Assembly: GCF_000004075.3 (NCBI RefSeq)
Contig: NC_026656.2
Location: 19,354,607 to 19,418,606, forward strand
Reading direction: 5' to 3'
Source: Cucumis sativus
Taxonomy: Eukaryota > Streptophyta > Magnoliopsida > Cucurbitales > Cucurbitaceae
Length of the DNA: 64,000 nucleotides
Below the pieces are notes generated by a model that ran no database searches, was not told the DNA's origin, and saw only the letters and a list, made by a program, of their open reading frames with translations. Shown here piece by piece: positions 1-12,165 of this stretch (within the stretch, counting starts at the first letter, position 1; the number at the start of each line of letters is the position of its first letter). Made by a program: the position numbers and the translations under genes.

Positions 1-481
1 ATTTTTAATATAAGGGTATTTTCTTTCGGAGCTAACAGCTCATAAGTTCCAATCCTCTCTATAGTCTTAAACGAGTTTTAGTGCACTTTAAAATACTTGT
101 ATCTTGCACATAAATTAAAATATTTTTTTTAGAAAAAGGGAGAAGAATTTACGAGGTTAAAAATGATGAGATCAAACATTTCAGCACTATCCATTGAAAT
201 TCTCAATAAAAATATAGACTGCACATTGACATTATTTTATTTAATAGAAAGAAAAGAAGATAGACCAACTACTAATAATACCCAACAAATAAGATGGAAG
301 AAATAGAAAGAAAAAAGAGAACAAGCAAGAAATCCAATGAAATAAACACAAGGAATTCAACTTGAGAAACCAAAATGGAAGATGAAATAACAATCAAATC
401 ACGCAGGCATTATCAAACCCAAGAAGAATAATATTTCACGAAAGCAGTAAAAAGAGGCAGAGATATAGTAAAAACCAATTA
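1..481. other. 3' flank of the beta-tubulin gene
   Basis: AT-rich sequence directly downstream of the minus-strand beta-tubulin stop. It should hold the 3' UTR. An AATAAA-like signal on the minus strand lies near 235-242, about 240 bases past the stop, and could be the poly(A) signal. No coding region is visible here. Confidence 0.5.
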
Positions 482-2637
482 TTACTGGTCGGCATACTCA
501 TCTTGATCATGATCCTCAAAATCAGCATCATCATCAACTGTAGCATCTTGGTATTGTTGATACTCAGCCACCAAATCATTCATATTACTCTCTGCCTCCG
601 TAAACTCCATTTCATCCATTCCTTCCCCTGTGTACCAATGCAGAAAAGCTTTGCGCCTAAACATCGCCGTGAACTGCTCACTCACTCTTCTAAACATCTC
701 TTGAATCGAGGTCGAGTTTCCCACGAATGTTGATGCCATCTTCAGCCCCTTTGGAGGTATGTCACAAACGCTTGATTTCACGTTGTTCGGGATCCATTCA
801 ACGAAGTAGGATGAGTTTTTGTTTTGTACATTGATCATCTGTTCGTCTACTTCTTTCGTGCTCATTCTTCCTCTGAACATGGCCGAGGCAGTTAGATAAC
901 GGCCGTGGCGTGGGTCGGCGGCGCACATCATATTCTTGGCGTCCCACATTTGTTGTGTTAGTTCTGGGACGGTGAGGGAGATGTACTGCTGGGAGCCGCG
1001 GGAGGTTAGAGGTGCGAATCCAACCATGAAGAAATGAAGACGAGGAAATGGGATTAGATTCACAGCCAATTTTCTCAAGTCTGAGTTTAGTTGACCTGGG
1101 AATCTTAAGCAACATGTTACTCCGCTCATGGTTGCAGAGATCAAATGGTTCAAGTCACCAACTGTACATGCCAACAATACATAGCGAGTTAAAATGTCGT
1201 GCTTCCCAATAAAATCCTCACAAGTGGAAAGTTATTTGAACTCTTTCGACTCTAAAAGCACTTTTTTCAAATTTTCACGAAACAGAATAATTCTGAAGAG
1301 TTAAAAACCGCTTTTGGCATTCTCAAATTCACTAGAAAGATAATTTCACTCATTCGAAATCAACTTTGAAAGTGAAAATGTGATTTTAAATGTAAAACTA
1401 TACATTGCATTAAATCAAAATTTTGTCTAGAGTGATATTAAATATGACAAAGTGATATAACTCAAGCCTGAACTAAAAACAGGTATGTTAAGAGTAAATA
1501 GTGATTCTATTAAAGCGGTTATTTTAAAAGAAATATTTAACTTAAGAAACACTATTCAATCCAAAGATAAATTAGCAAAAAATAATGAGACGAGAGAGAG
1601 AAAAGGGTTTACAGCTAGGAGTGCTGAGCTTTAAGGTCCTGAAGCAAATGTCATAAAGAGCTTCATTATCAAGAACCATGCATTCATCTGCATTCTCAAC
1701 CAATTGGTGAACTGAAAGAGTGGCATTATATGGTTCCACAACCGTGTCTGAGACCTTAGGAGAAGGGAAAACCGAGAATGTGAGCATCATCCTATCTGGA
1801 TATTCCTCTCTAATCTTTGATATCAACAGGGTTCCCATCCCAGAACCAGTGCCTCCTCCAAGGGAGTGACAAACCTGAAAACCTGCCCCACAAATAAGAG
1901 ACAACAAAGTTGACCAATTTAAAAAGTTTAGAAAAAGTTTGCTGTCCTTCAATAGTCAATAGATTATTTTAAAACAGAGAGAAATGGAAAAGGAAATACT
2001 GTGCTTAGTCAATCATTCACAGAACAACACTTGTAAAACAGAAGGCAGGACATAATGGGTTAACAATTAAATTATAGGATATTCCCAAAATTGGCATACA
2101 TTCATCCAGATCACGAAATCATGAGTGTAATTTATACAGTATTATAGTAGATCCTGATCTACAAAAGCCATCTTCGAATTTTACTGCAATTAACTCTAAT
2201 TAGAATTTACTTTTGAGTTGCCACTATTGGTGAACGCCTCTAGTCATTTTGGTAAGAAAAGGTAGTGTCGGTACGGTAGCTAGAGAATACGACAATAATC
2301 TAGTTGTACAATCTCAATCATGCAGGTGAGAAAAATATAAAATAAGATTTTTTGGCCATAAAAGTTGGATTCCTTTTATTTTAAGTTGAAATATGTGGAA
2401 TAAAATATATCCAATGGATTGAATGCATGAGACAAATGTGGGATCCACTCACCACTCAGCATTGTCCCCTCCACAAATCACACATCTCAAAATTCAGTAG
2501 AAAAGGTAAAAATCAAAACTGTAAAGAACAGCAATTCAAGAAAAGTTTGATTATTAACAAAAGCAATTATGTGTATTAATGTTAAAAAGCCAGTTGTAAA
2601 TCGCAATACCAAACCTAGTAAAGGATCTCTCTCACTC

Positions 2638-2681
<44 letters not shown>

Positions 2682-3864
2682 ATTAATTTATTTATTTACG
2701 GGTATGGACATAAATTGACACTCTGTCTCACCAATTACAGTGCAGAGGCAGGAAATGGCGAGAAGATTTAGCAGTTAGGAGATCGGGATCAGGATTCTGC
2801 TGACAAACACTATACATAGTTCGCTAAACTTTAATTTTCAATTATATGAAAGAAGAAAAGCAGATCATCGTGGATTTCAAGGTAGAGCTAATAAACATGT
2901 CAGAGTTTTAAATCACACACAATGGCCTTGTGATCTAGCCAAGAGCAGATTTAGTGGGGAACGGTTATGGATCTAATAAAGCTTAAACCAACCATCACTT
3001 TCCCCTCATATTTACTGACAATAGTTAACAATGAGATTTCTCGAACTTATCCTCTGCCATGACTTAAAGTGGAGATATTTTGGTGTTCATACAATTCCGA
3101 TGATATTTCATTTCTTATTCTTTAACCGTAAGCACGATTTTTAACTCCGATACAATTTTTATAAGATTTATGAAAAGTTTAAGATGCGTTGGATTAACCA
3201 GAGAATAATGCAATGAGAGATGCTGAGGAAATTTGAAGCATTATTTTCGACGCCTAAAATAGGATTCGTGAACAATTCATTGAAAATGAACAGATTCTTG
3301 CAATTCAAGAAAGCAGTAGAAGCATACTGTGAGAATAATTTCAACCCAAATAAACGAATTAAATCAATACATAAAGCAGTATAATCGTGATGTAAAAAAT
3401 AAAGCATAGTAGTGAGAATGTATATAAAATCGAAGAATAGAGGGTAGATAGAACGTGATAATACCTTGCAAGCAATCACAATTCTCAGCCTCCTTACGAA
3501 CAACGTCAAGAACGGAATCAATCAACTCAGCTCCTTCAGTATAATGACCTTTCGCCCAATTATTTCCGGCACCGGACTGACCAAAAACGAAATTATCAGG
3601 GCGAAAGATCTGACCATAGGGACCGGATCTGATACTATCCATGGTACCAGGTTCAAGATCCATGAGAACAGCCCTGGGAACGTATCTACCGCCAGAAGCC
3701 TCATTGTAATAAACATTGATCCTCTCCAATTGAAGATCGGAAGAAGGATCGCCGTTGTATTTACCGGTGGCGTCGATACCGTGCTCATCGCAAATGACTT
3801 CCCAGAACTTGGATCCGATTTGGTTGCCGCATTGGCCACCTTGAACGTGAAGAATTTCTCTCAT
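482..3864 (-). CDS. TUB: beta-tubulin (3 exons, 449 aa)
   Basis: Beta subunit of the alpha/beta-tubulin dimer that polymerises into cytosolic microtubules; binds GTP at its exchangeable site. Exons by splice sites: 3465-3864, 1613-1882 and 482-1161 (400+270+680 = 1350 nt). The junctions recreate CLQ-G-FQVCH and TPS-F-GDLNH, the usual intron positions of plant beta-tubulins. The protein starts with MREI, the tetrapeptide known in the family to mediate tubulin mRNA autoregulation. It has the GTP-binding GGGTGSG loop at about residues 142-148, and its 449-residue length is normal. The C-terminal tail after [10 protein letters not shown] is rich in Asp ([17 protein letters not shown]) where family members usually carry Glu runs. 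Intron 1 is long (1,582 bp) and contains a TA microsatellite. By its neighbours it may be the counterpart of Arabidopsis TUB5, but the isotype cannot be proven from sequence alone. Confidence 0.97.
2641..2676. repeat. (TA)18 microsatellite in beta-tubulin intron 1
   Basis: Eighteen uninterrupted TA units inside the first intron of the beta-tubulin gene. Likely length-polymorphic between accessions. Confidence 0.95.
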
Positions 3865-3978
3865 GGTGTCTTGTAGTAAGGAAATGAAAAGAAAAGAGAA
3901 AGGCTTCTTGTTGTTGTGGTTGTTCTGTGTATTGATGAAAATGGATCGACGCGAAGAAGATGAAGGGCGAGAGTGGGG

Positions 3979-3985
3979 ATTATAA
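3979..3985 (-). promoter_or_regulatory. TATA-like box of the beta-tubulin gene
   Basis: Reads TTATAAT on the minus strand, about 115 bases upstream of the tubulin ATG, and is followed by a pyrimidine- and CAA-rich leader typical of plant 5' UTRs. The match to a TATA box is imperfect. Confidence 0.4.
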
Positions 3986-4099
3986 GACAGAGAAACTCCG
4001 AATTTTGAGGGCTAATATGGTAATAACGAATGGCGGGATACTTTCAATGGACGTGGACCCCATTTTTTCTTTAACTCACCGTCTGATCTTCTTTTTACG

Positions 4100-7000
4100 G
4101 TCGTGATTTCCCTCTTTCCCCAATCTTTTTGGGAGGGAAAACAAACTTTGTTTTTGTAATTTTAATTAATTTTAATCATTTTTCATGAAGTGGTAAAATT
4201 ATCCGTCAAATATAAAAAATAAATAAATGATTAGGATAAATTTTAAAATGGTAAAATAAATTAAAATATTTATCGCTATAACAAAATTTTTGATTACGAG
4301 ACTTTTATCAACGTGAGTGATAGAAGCATATAAATGTCTCTATTATTTGTAGAATCTGAAATTTTTTTATATATATTATTTTTATGATTTTTCTAAATAA
4401 TTTTAAATGACAATCCTTCATTAAAAAATTTATAAATATTTAAGAAATATCAATACGAGACTGATATAAACTATTATTTATGTAACATGTATAAATACAT
4501 ATATTGTCAAGTTCTATCACAAATAAAACTAGTTTTTATATATATATATAAAAAAATATTGTTTATTATACCATTTTTTAAAACAATACATTTTAATATA
4601 CTTAGAAAGCATACATTATTTATTAATTTCAATAACTTTTTTTCATCTTTTATCTTTCTTTTTTTTTCTTTTACTGGCTATCAATATTTTCATTGATATA
4701 ATAGACAGTAAGGATGTCTAATTTTTAGATTATTGAAAAACTTTATTTTAACAATTATATCTTTTGATGTATACAATTAACATCTACATTCTAATTATAA
4801 ACATTTTTATTTTATTTACTATTTAAACATAACAAACAAAAGATCAAACCCAATTGAACCAAAAAAACTTCCACTCCATGGTCTACAAAGATTATTTATA
4901 GTCTTCTTTGAACAATGGGTGATTTGTTTGTTGATATTTAAAATTAAATGCAACCATATTGGGTGTAAAAGCCAAACATTGATTTGATTATTAAAGTTTT
5001 TTTTTTTGTTCTATATAGACTTGATGTGCAAACCCAATAACCAATTTCAACTGAATTACTTTAATTTATAAAATCTATTATAATCGTCATTATCCAAATT
5101 ACAGTATCCATAAAAAAAAATTATACACAATTCATCGACATGAGTTCAATTCGACTAACATCTATATGGTTTTGACGATAATAAATCATAGATTCAAATA
5201 TTTAAAAATTCCAATTATGAAAACTACTCGAATTTAACAATAAATAGGAGAAGGATATAATTAAACAATAAAAAACTTTATGTTTATTTAATCAAAGTAA
5301 TAATCTCATAATTTATTTATTAGTTTTTAATTACTTTTAATAAAGCGAACGATGATTAGAACATTAATTAACATTTAAGACATTAATTTGCAAGAATCTA
5401 TCAAAATTGTATAAATTCACTTGTTTTGATTTATTTAATCAATTACATTTTATTTTAATCAAGTGTATAATGCTGAAATAAGAGATCAAACTTTTATTAT
5501 AATAGATGATAGCACTTCCTCTGTGTTTTATTGAAACAGTTAAAGACACAAATGCATAATACTTAAATATCATTAAACTTCATTTCTTAAAAATTTATAA
5601 ACTAATCAATTTTTTTTTAAATGAAATAAAAACCATGTTTATTTAAGGATATAGAAGAAACAAAGAAATAAAATGATTTAAATGAAGACCGTGGAAGCAC
5701 CATGATTGGATCTGACTGGGGCCAGCGAGAGGTGTGTGACAGCGAGACTGTGCAGCTACTATTTACAAAATAATAATTGGTAAAAATATGCACACATTTT
5801 AAATTACTTAGAACAAAAAACATAGGGTCCTTTTTTTTCCTTTATTGAATTATAAAAATGCAAAAAAGTATAGGGACGATTAAAATTAAAAATACCGAAC
5901 AACCAATTAAAAGAATTTTGATAGGTTTTAATTTAGATTAGAATGTAAGTATTTTTAATTTGTCGAAAAAGGAAAAATCGGATTTTAAAAAGAAAGGAAT
6001 CAATTTAATAACAAATAGTTACAATAATTTAGATAAAAAAAATATTATTTTCTAAAAATAGACATATAATTTAAGATTTTAGATCTGAGGTACATGTTTT
6101 TTTAATATATCTTGAAATTTAGACGTAAATTAAATATTATTTTATGAGTATTTTTTAATAATAAAAAATGCAAAATATTTTAACAGAAATTCACCATAAA
6201 TAAATATTTTGTCCAATTTATAATTTTTACCATTATTAAACTAAAAAACAATTGTAACTATACAAAATACTAAAATTTTAAAAGTAATAAATATCATCGA
6301 CTAAACTATCTTGAAATTTTTAATGTAACAATTTAATTTCAAACAATGAAGAAAAAAAGAAGTGTAGACTCATCACATCTCCTATTTGAGTAAAATTTAA
6401 ATGTATGTTTGGAGATTTTTCGTACATTTTTAAGTCGAGTAAATTAGTGTATGTTTATATTCACGTTCATGTTTATAAGTGTAAAGAAAAATCTATAAAT
6501 ATTTAGAAAGTCAATACAAATACATCATAACAGTGGCAAATTCATAAATTTTACATAAGGATCATCAGACACTATATAATAAACACACTAAAAATATTTA
6601 AAAAATATATTCACGTTTCACTAGTGCTTTAATTACATTTGTGACTATAAAGAAAGACGAACGATTTTCACATGATTTTTTTAATGTAAATAGGTGAATT
6701 TAAAATTTACATACACAAAAGAAAAAAAAAAAAGAATAATACATTTTTAATAAAGTATTGGTGGAGGAGTGGAAGTTTGGATAACCGAATTTATTGTTTT
6801 TTAAAATGAGGTGGAAGAAATAAGAGGGTTATATGTGAGTTTTGTTCCCTCTTTTCAAAAATTGTTGAAATTTAGAAAGAATTTTGATATTTGTTTTAGT
6901 AAATCATTAAAATTTAGGAAGAAATTTGATGTTTAGGAACAGAAAATTATTGATACTTGAGAAAAAAAGTTGATTGATGTTTTGAATAAAATATATTTTG

Positions 7001-7129
7001 TAATAATTTACGAAGAAATTTAAGAAAAAAATATTGAGATTTGAACTCACAAACCAATGGATTATGCATGGCACAACCACAACATCAGAAGCAAAACTTA
7101 GGGTAATATAAAACTAAACTTAATATATA
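4100..7129. other. AT-rich intergenic region
   Basis: About 3 kb of AT-rich DNA upstream of beta-tubulin. The short open frames here are low-complexity (Phe/Ile/Lys/Asn-rich) and lack splice-linked partners or recognisable domains. No gene, RNA or intact mobile element is supported. Confidence 0.6.
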
Positions 7130-7240
7130 TTGTAATTTAACACTTCAAAATTAATATTAAAATAAAAAAACTGACAATGTAAAATGGCACATATCCCCCG
7201 ATCCCTTAATAAATTTGTCGTACGATCCTAATACATCAAT
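7130..7240 (+). repeat. interspersed repeat, copy 1
   Basis: About 110 bases alignable by eye with 19817-19930 in the same orientation. Shared blocks include TGTAATTT-ACA-TTCAAAA, TAATATTAAAATA and CCCTTAATA followed by GTC-ATGATC-TAA-like sequence. The copies are clearly diverged. Probably the remains of a dispersed, possibly non-autonomous element; ends and terminal repeats are not identifiable. Confidence 0.6.
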
Positions 7241-8440
7241 TTGGTGGATCTTAGCTTAAAAAAAATGTAATGATATGTTACTATTTCCTTTTTCTTATTT
7301 TTCGCTGGAAGAAATAAGACTAGTTTTCTTTTATATTAAAAGACCTATGTTTTTATATTATAAAAAAATGAATTGTCATGAATAACAAAGAAAATAAAAC
7401 ATTTGGCAAACTATAAATGCGCTATAGAAAATTTAATGAGTTTGGTACAAAGTGGTTTTATTTTTTATTTTTTATTTTTGGCTGTTTTTTAATATTTAAA
7501 GAAAAGAAAAACACATATTTGTATAGAGCACCGATGGTAGTTTAACTCTAGTTAAGAATCAGGAAGCCATTCGCCCATCCTAGTTGGGTCCATCACCTCA
7601 CTTCACTTTGCAACCACTTTTTGGAATTATCCCATCTTTTTCTAATTTTTTTTGTTTATGATTTCCCTCATAGATTCCAAGTGGTATTTTTTAAAACGTA
7701 AAATTGAAACATGGAGATGGAAATAAATAATTAAATAAAACAAAATATCTTTGAAATTGAAATTGAAGTATCTTATAACCACGATGGAGTGTTATTTTTT
7801 AATACGATATAAGTTTTATAACAAATACATAAATAGTTTATCACAGTATATCGTGTTCTATTACAAAAACTTGTGATTTGTTTTTATATTTGAAACTAAT
7901 TTTAACCGTTCTATCGTTTTAAAAATTTATTTTATCTTTTGTATGTTTTATATATGTTTTTACTGCATAATTAACTGAAAGTATCTACAAGAGTATCATA
8001 AATATATTAAAAGAATAAGAAAATACTTGTTGGTTAATGATCAGAGAGTTAAAGAAATGACCGGATCTACATCTACTGAAAATATATTTATTTGTTAAAA
8101 CAAACAACATAGAGTAAAAAAAATTGAAGCATCGATTAACCATAAAAACGAGAGGTAACAAAAATGGGATCATCCATTAACCTTGAATTTGGAAGAGAAA
8201 ATCAAATACCAAAATTCATTACAAAGATAAAAGTAGTCATTATCAAACTGGAATGGCACACAAGAGAAGAAGAGGAGAGTGAAAAATATTGAACAAAAAC
8301 CAACCCAAAGCGCATATTTCAATTAAACCAGACTGAACCGGCTGGTTATCTCAAGAATAATTTTTTCTGATCTTATGGTTCAGTTGACGGTGGTCTTTAA
8401 AACAAACTAAACCGACCGAACCAAAACTAAAATATAAAAA
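7241..8440. other. AT-rich intergenic region
   Basis: No coding region or structured element recognised. A short open frame at 7985-8173 on the minus strand is Phe/Ser/Ile-rich and looks random. Confidence 0.55.
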
Positions 8441-8478
8441 TACCCAATTATAATGGCCTAAAAAAACCCACAGCTGAA

Positions 8479-8509
8479 GCCCAACAGCCCAAAATTTTTT
8501 TAGGGTTTT
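8479..8509 (+). promoter_or_regulatory. site II elements plus telo-box without an adjacent gene
   Basis: Two GCCCA motifs (8479-8484 and 8487-8492, the reverse of TGGGC site II elements) are followed by a telo-box-like AGGGTTTT at 8502-8509 and then a pyrimidine-rich leader-like stretch to about 8575. This arrangement is typical of plant translation and ribosomal-protein gene promoters. The first ATG downstream (8544) opens only a short frame of about 30 codons, so no gene can be assigned. Confidence 0.4.
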
Positions 8510-8842
8510 CTAAACATATATTCACCCTTCCCAAACAAATCCAAATGTTCTTCTCTCTTATTTTTTTTCTTTCAAGAAATGATATATTTGTGCCAAGCTT
8601 AAATTTATCAAAATTATTTTGTCACGGGTTATAGATGTGATAACAACATTAATATTGTGCTTACATCACCGTGATTAATATCAGATTTAAATTAATCATA
8701 AATTCATTTGAAAACCTAAAATAAAAGTCAAAAAATAAAAAATGTCAACCTTTAAATTACAGTATTACCCACGAATCTGGGCAGGATATACGCTCTTCCT
8801 TCGGGAAAAGAGGAGACCGAACAAATTAATTATATATAATCA

Positions 8843-8861
8843 CACGTGTCAATGTCACGTG
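8843..8861. promoter_or_regulatory. pair of G-boxes (CACGTG)
   Basis: Two palindromic CACGTG hexamers at 8843-8848 and 8856-8861, thirteen bases apart, in ACACGTGTC and TCACGTGG contexts that fit ABRE/G-box sites for bZIP or bHLH factors. A TATA-like ATTATATATAAT lies just before at about 8829-8840. The surrounding 8,760-8,950 is clearly less AT-rich than its flanks. No open reading frame follows, so the target gene is unknown. Confidence 0.45.
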
Positions 8862-8961
8862 GATGAAATCTCCGCCGTCCGATGCGATTAGTAGACTTTA
8901 CTATGTTCGGTAATGGCGATAATGCCCTCGAACGTTGTAATACCATACGAATGCAATTTTA

Positions 8962-11460
8962 ATTAAATAATTATGAGAACAAAAAAGTCTAACTATTGTG
9001 TAAATATTATATATATATATATTTGGAAAATGAAAATAAAAAGTCAAATAGTGAAATTTGTTTGAGCATGTTGCACGCATATTATAATTTTTTATCTTAG
9101 TAAGTAATTGACACTTGCAATTTATTTTAAGGAAAATTTGAAAGGTTGTTTTCTAGAATGGTTGGATTTTTTTTTTAACAAAAATATATTTAAATATGTA
9201 TTTATGGAAGTTTTTTCCTTCGAGTGAAAATATTTAAGTATGCTTATCTATTAGTGATAGTTTAAATATACTTTGACTGATTATGTTATATTTATAAATT
9301 TGTTTAAAATGTTATTATATACTTTAAATAATGAAGTGGAAGATAACAATTAATGGAGTCATAAATTAGATAAATGTTATTAATTAAATAATAATTTTAT
9401 TTCATAATAAAAATAATTGAGTACATATAATTTAATTAAAGCATTAATAATTAATTATAAAATATTACATTAAATTTATATAGTCAAGAAAAAATAATAT
9501 ATATAGTTAAAATTATAGTGAGCATAAATAAAATATTTATATTTAACAATAATAATTAATGGATGTTGATTTATTAATTAACCATACTTAATTTATTCTC
9601 AATGTACAAAAATATTTCACTAGTTTAAAATGTATTAAAAAACGTATTTTATGTTTCAAATATTAGTCTATCACTTATAACTATCGAAGATTTATTACTT
9701 ATATATTTTATTATATTGATAAAAAGTTTAAAATGTTAGTATATATTTAATTATTATTTATAAAATTTTCATATAGTTATCCTAAATACATACCAACAAT
9801 AGCTAAATTTATAATTCAACAGCAACAAAAGAGTAACATGGATCCCACATGGTGCCACGTTGGCAACATGTCAAGTGGTCTTCCACAATATCTCTTTTAA
9901 GAATATTAAGAGAAATGTAATATTATTGTAATTATACAATATTAATTTTAAAAATAGCTAAACTCGTTCTTTTTCATCTTTAAAATTATTATTAAATTAC
10001 TTTTGTGGTCATTTAAAATCGATATTAATGGCAAAGAAAGTACTAAATTAAATATTAATTGATTTTGTTTGGAGTAGAAAAAGGGTGCATTTCTAACATT
10101 TTCAAATAAGATAAAGTGGTTTATAATGTTTTTTTATTTTAAAAAAATAAAAGTAAAAAGAGATGAGATTTCAATTACATGTTCTCTTAGTGCTTAACAC
10201 ACACAAAATTAATTTGAGATAAAATTCAATTTTAACGTACTTTTTTCCTACGACTTATATAGCCACTTTTTAATGTTACTAAAATAAAATATCACATAAC
10301 AAAACTTGGTTTAAATATCCATAGCTAATTTATCAAATCGGTTTTCTTTTTCTGATTATTAATGAAATATTAACGATAATGATGTCTAGTAAACTTTAAT
10401 TAAAAATCCAGAGGATGATAATTAAATAAGCGTAGAAACTTAATTAAAAAAAAAAAAAACAAATCATAAGGACTAAAAATATAATTATGTAACTGATATA
10501 CATTGACTTGATAAACCGTGTATAATCTTTTACATAGACTTGCACATCTTGTAATTAATTTGTTCCATTTAATTTATTTTATTGTAATTAAACCAAAAGA
10601 GGAAAAAACAAAAAAGTAAACGCAAAATTGCAATATTTTATATTGGACAGAAGCTTATAATAAGATCGATGATCATAATGTTTTGTGTATTTTCGTTGAC
10701 TTACTTGTTTAGAAATCATATAATAAAAATGAAAACCCACGTATAGGGTATTTCCAAGGGAGCTACATTTTTGCACGTCATTCTTTATTTCTCTCTCTCT
10801 ATCTCCTCTTTCTTGTTATCAAAACGAGCTCAACATTATCCTAATTAATAACTAATTATTTATTCAAATATAATATCTCTTATAAACCAAAATCAAATCA
10901 TTGTTATTGATGACGGCAATGTAAATGTAAATTTAAATCAAATCGACCTTACCAAAGTTTTGGGGTATCCTTATAATAAATGCAAAAGTTTAGCTATTAA
11001 AATGATATTTGATAATTAGAGTGTTAATCTCAAAATGAAACTGGGTTGGCCAAATTGAATGGTAAAAATACAAATGATTTAAGTTTTTTTTTTTTCGTTT
11101 TGTTGAGTTATGTAATTATAATAAACTTGAAATAACAACTTTGATAAAATATTTATAACATGTAGAAATTTTTAAATTTTTTATCAATATGCTTTTACTA
11201 ACGACAGTATAGAAGTCGGTAAGGGATAGAATCTAAAATTTTGTTATTACTAGTAATTATTTTAATTTATTTTGTTATTTTTAAAAATATTTTTTTAATT
11301 AAAAAATAAAAAAGATTCATTTTGTTTAGCTATATAAATTAAGGGAAGATTTAAAATTTTTAACCTCTAAAGACAAAAATAAAATACAACTTATTTTTTT
11401 AAAAAAATATGAAAAATAAATAAATAAATAAAATGAGTAATTATAATAAATAAATGAAAT
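8962..11460. other. AT-rich intergenic region upstream of the PSI-like gene
   Basis: Low-complexity AT-rich DNA. Near 9,855 there is a small palindrome (TGCCA-CGT-TGGCA), too common a type to assign. Nothing coding is supported. Confidence 0.55.
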
Positions 11461-11471
11461 GAGAATTAGAC

Positions 11472-11480
11472 TATATAAAT
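11472..11480 (+). promoter_or_regulatory. TATA box of the PSI-like gene
   Basis: CTATATAAA, followed about 30-50 bases later by the start of a C/T-rich stretch (11,520-11,620) typical of plant 5' UTRs. The main ATG lies about 690 bases downstream, but a probable leader intron (11836-12137) shortens the transcript. Confidence 0.55.
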
Positions 11481-11835
11481 GGCAGTTGTCTAAATAACTA
11501 CTCTCTTTTTTTTTACAATCCACGGCCGCGGAGGGAGCCGAGTAACTCGCCTCCTTTCTTCGTCCCTCCTCCTTTCTTCTTCTTTCTTGTTCTTCATTTT
11601 CTTCTTCAACTTCAACACTTTAATCTGTAAATGGAAGACGTTTCATTTCCATTCTAACTTATCATTATCACTTTGAATGAACTTTCTCCTGCCCGTAATC
11701 ATCACCGGCAGAAGCATCATCAGCAGTACTGGTTTTGGTTTATCTGAAGTTTCTTTTACAAGAACGTTTCTCAACTTCTTCTCAATATTTCCTCTCACTT
11801 ACCGGCTTCGATTGCGATTTTCTTTTCCAAATACG

Positions 11836-12137
11836 GTATATGCTTCTTGTTTTTCTTTGTCCGGAAGCATTTTCTTGTGCTTGTTATTGAGTCTTCCGCT
11901 GGTTACTGGCGTTAATTACTTGCTATCTATTGTTGTTCGATTGGATTGTTGAGAAAAGTGAAGAGTAAATGAATTGATCATTCTGTGTATGATTGATATT
12001 TCGTGAATCTTAGTTCGATTATTGAGAAATTTAGGCGTTGAAATTATACGACTGTGTTTTTGTGTGTTATTTGTTGTTTATTTGTTGCTTGTGGCATTAA
12101 TGCAGTGGAGATTAAATCAATGATGATGTTTGTATAG
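11836..12137 (+). other. probable 5' UTR intron of the PSI-like gene
   Basis: A donor (ATACG followed by GTATATGC) and an acceptor (TTTGTATAG followed by GGACTTTGG) bracket 302 T-rich bases between the leader and the coding start at 12166. Leader introns are common in plant genes. This is inferred from splice signals and composition only. Confidence 0.45.
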
Positions 12138-12165
12138 GGACTTTGGAGAGTAGTAGGAGTTTGAG

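Noticed and set aside
3466-3876. Plus-strand ORF of 136 codons
   Set aside because: Antisense shadow of beta-tubulin exon 1, which has full homology and correct splice sites on the minus strand.
7036-7048. B-box-like GAGATTTGAACTC as a tRNA gene
   Set aside because: No convincing A box or cloverleaf can be built around it.
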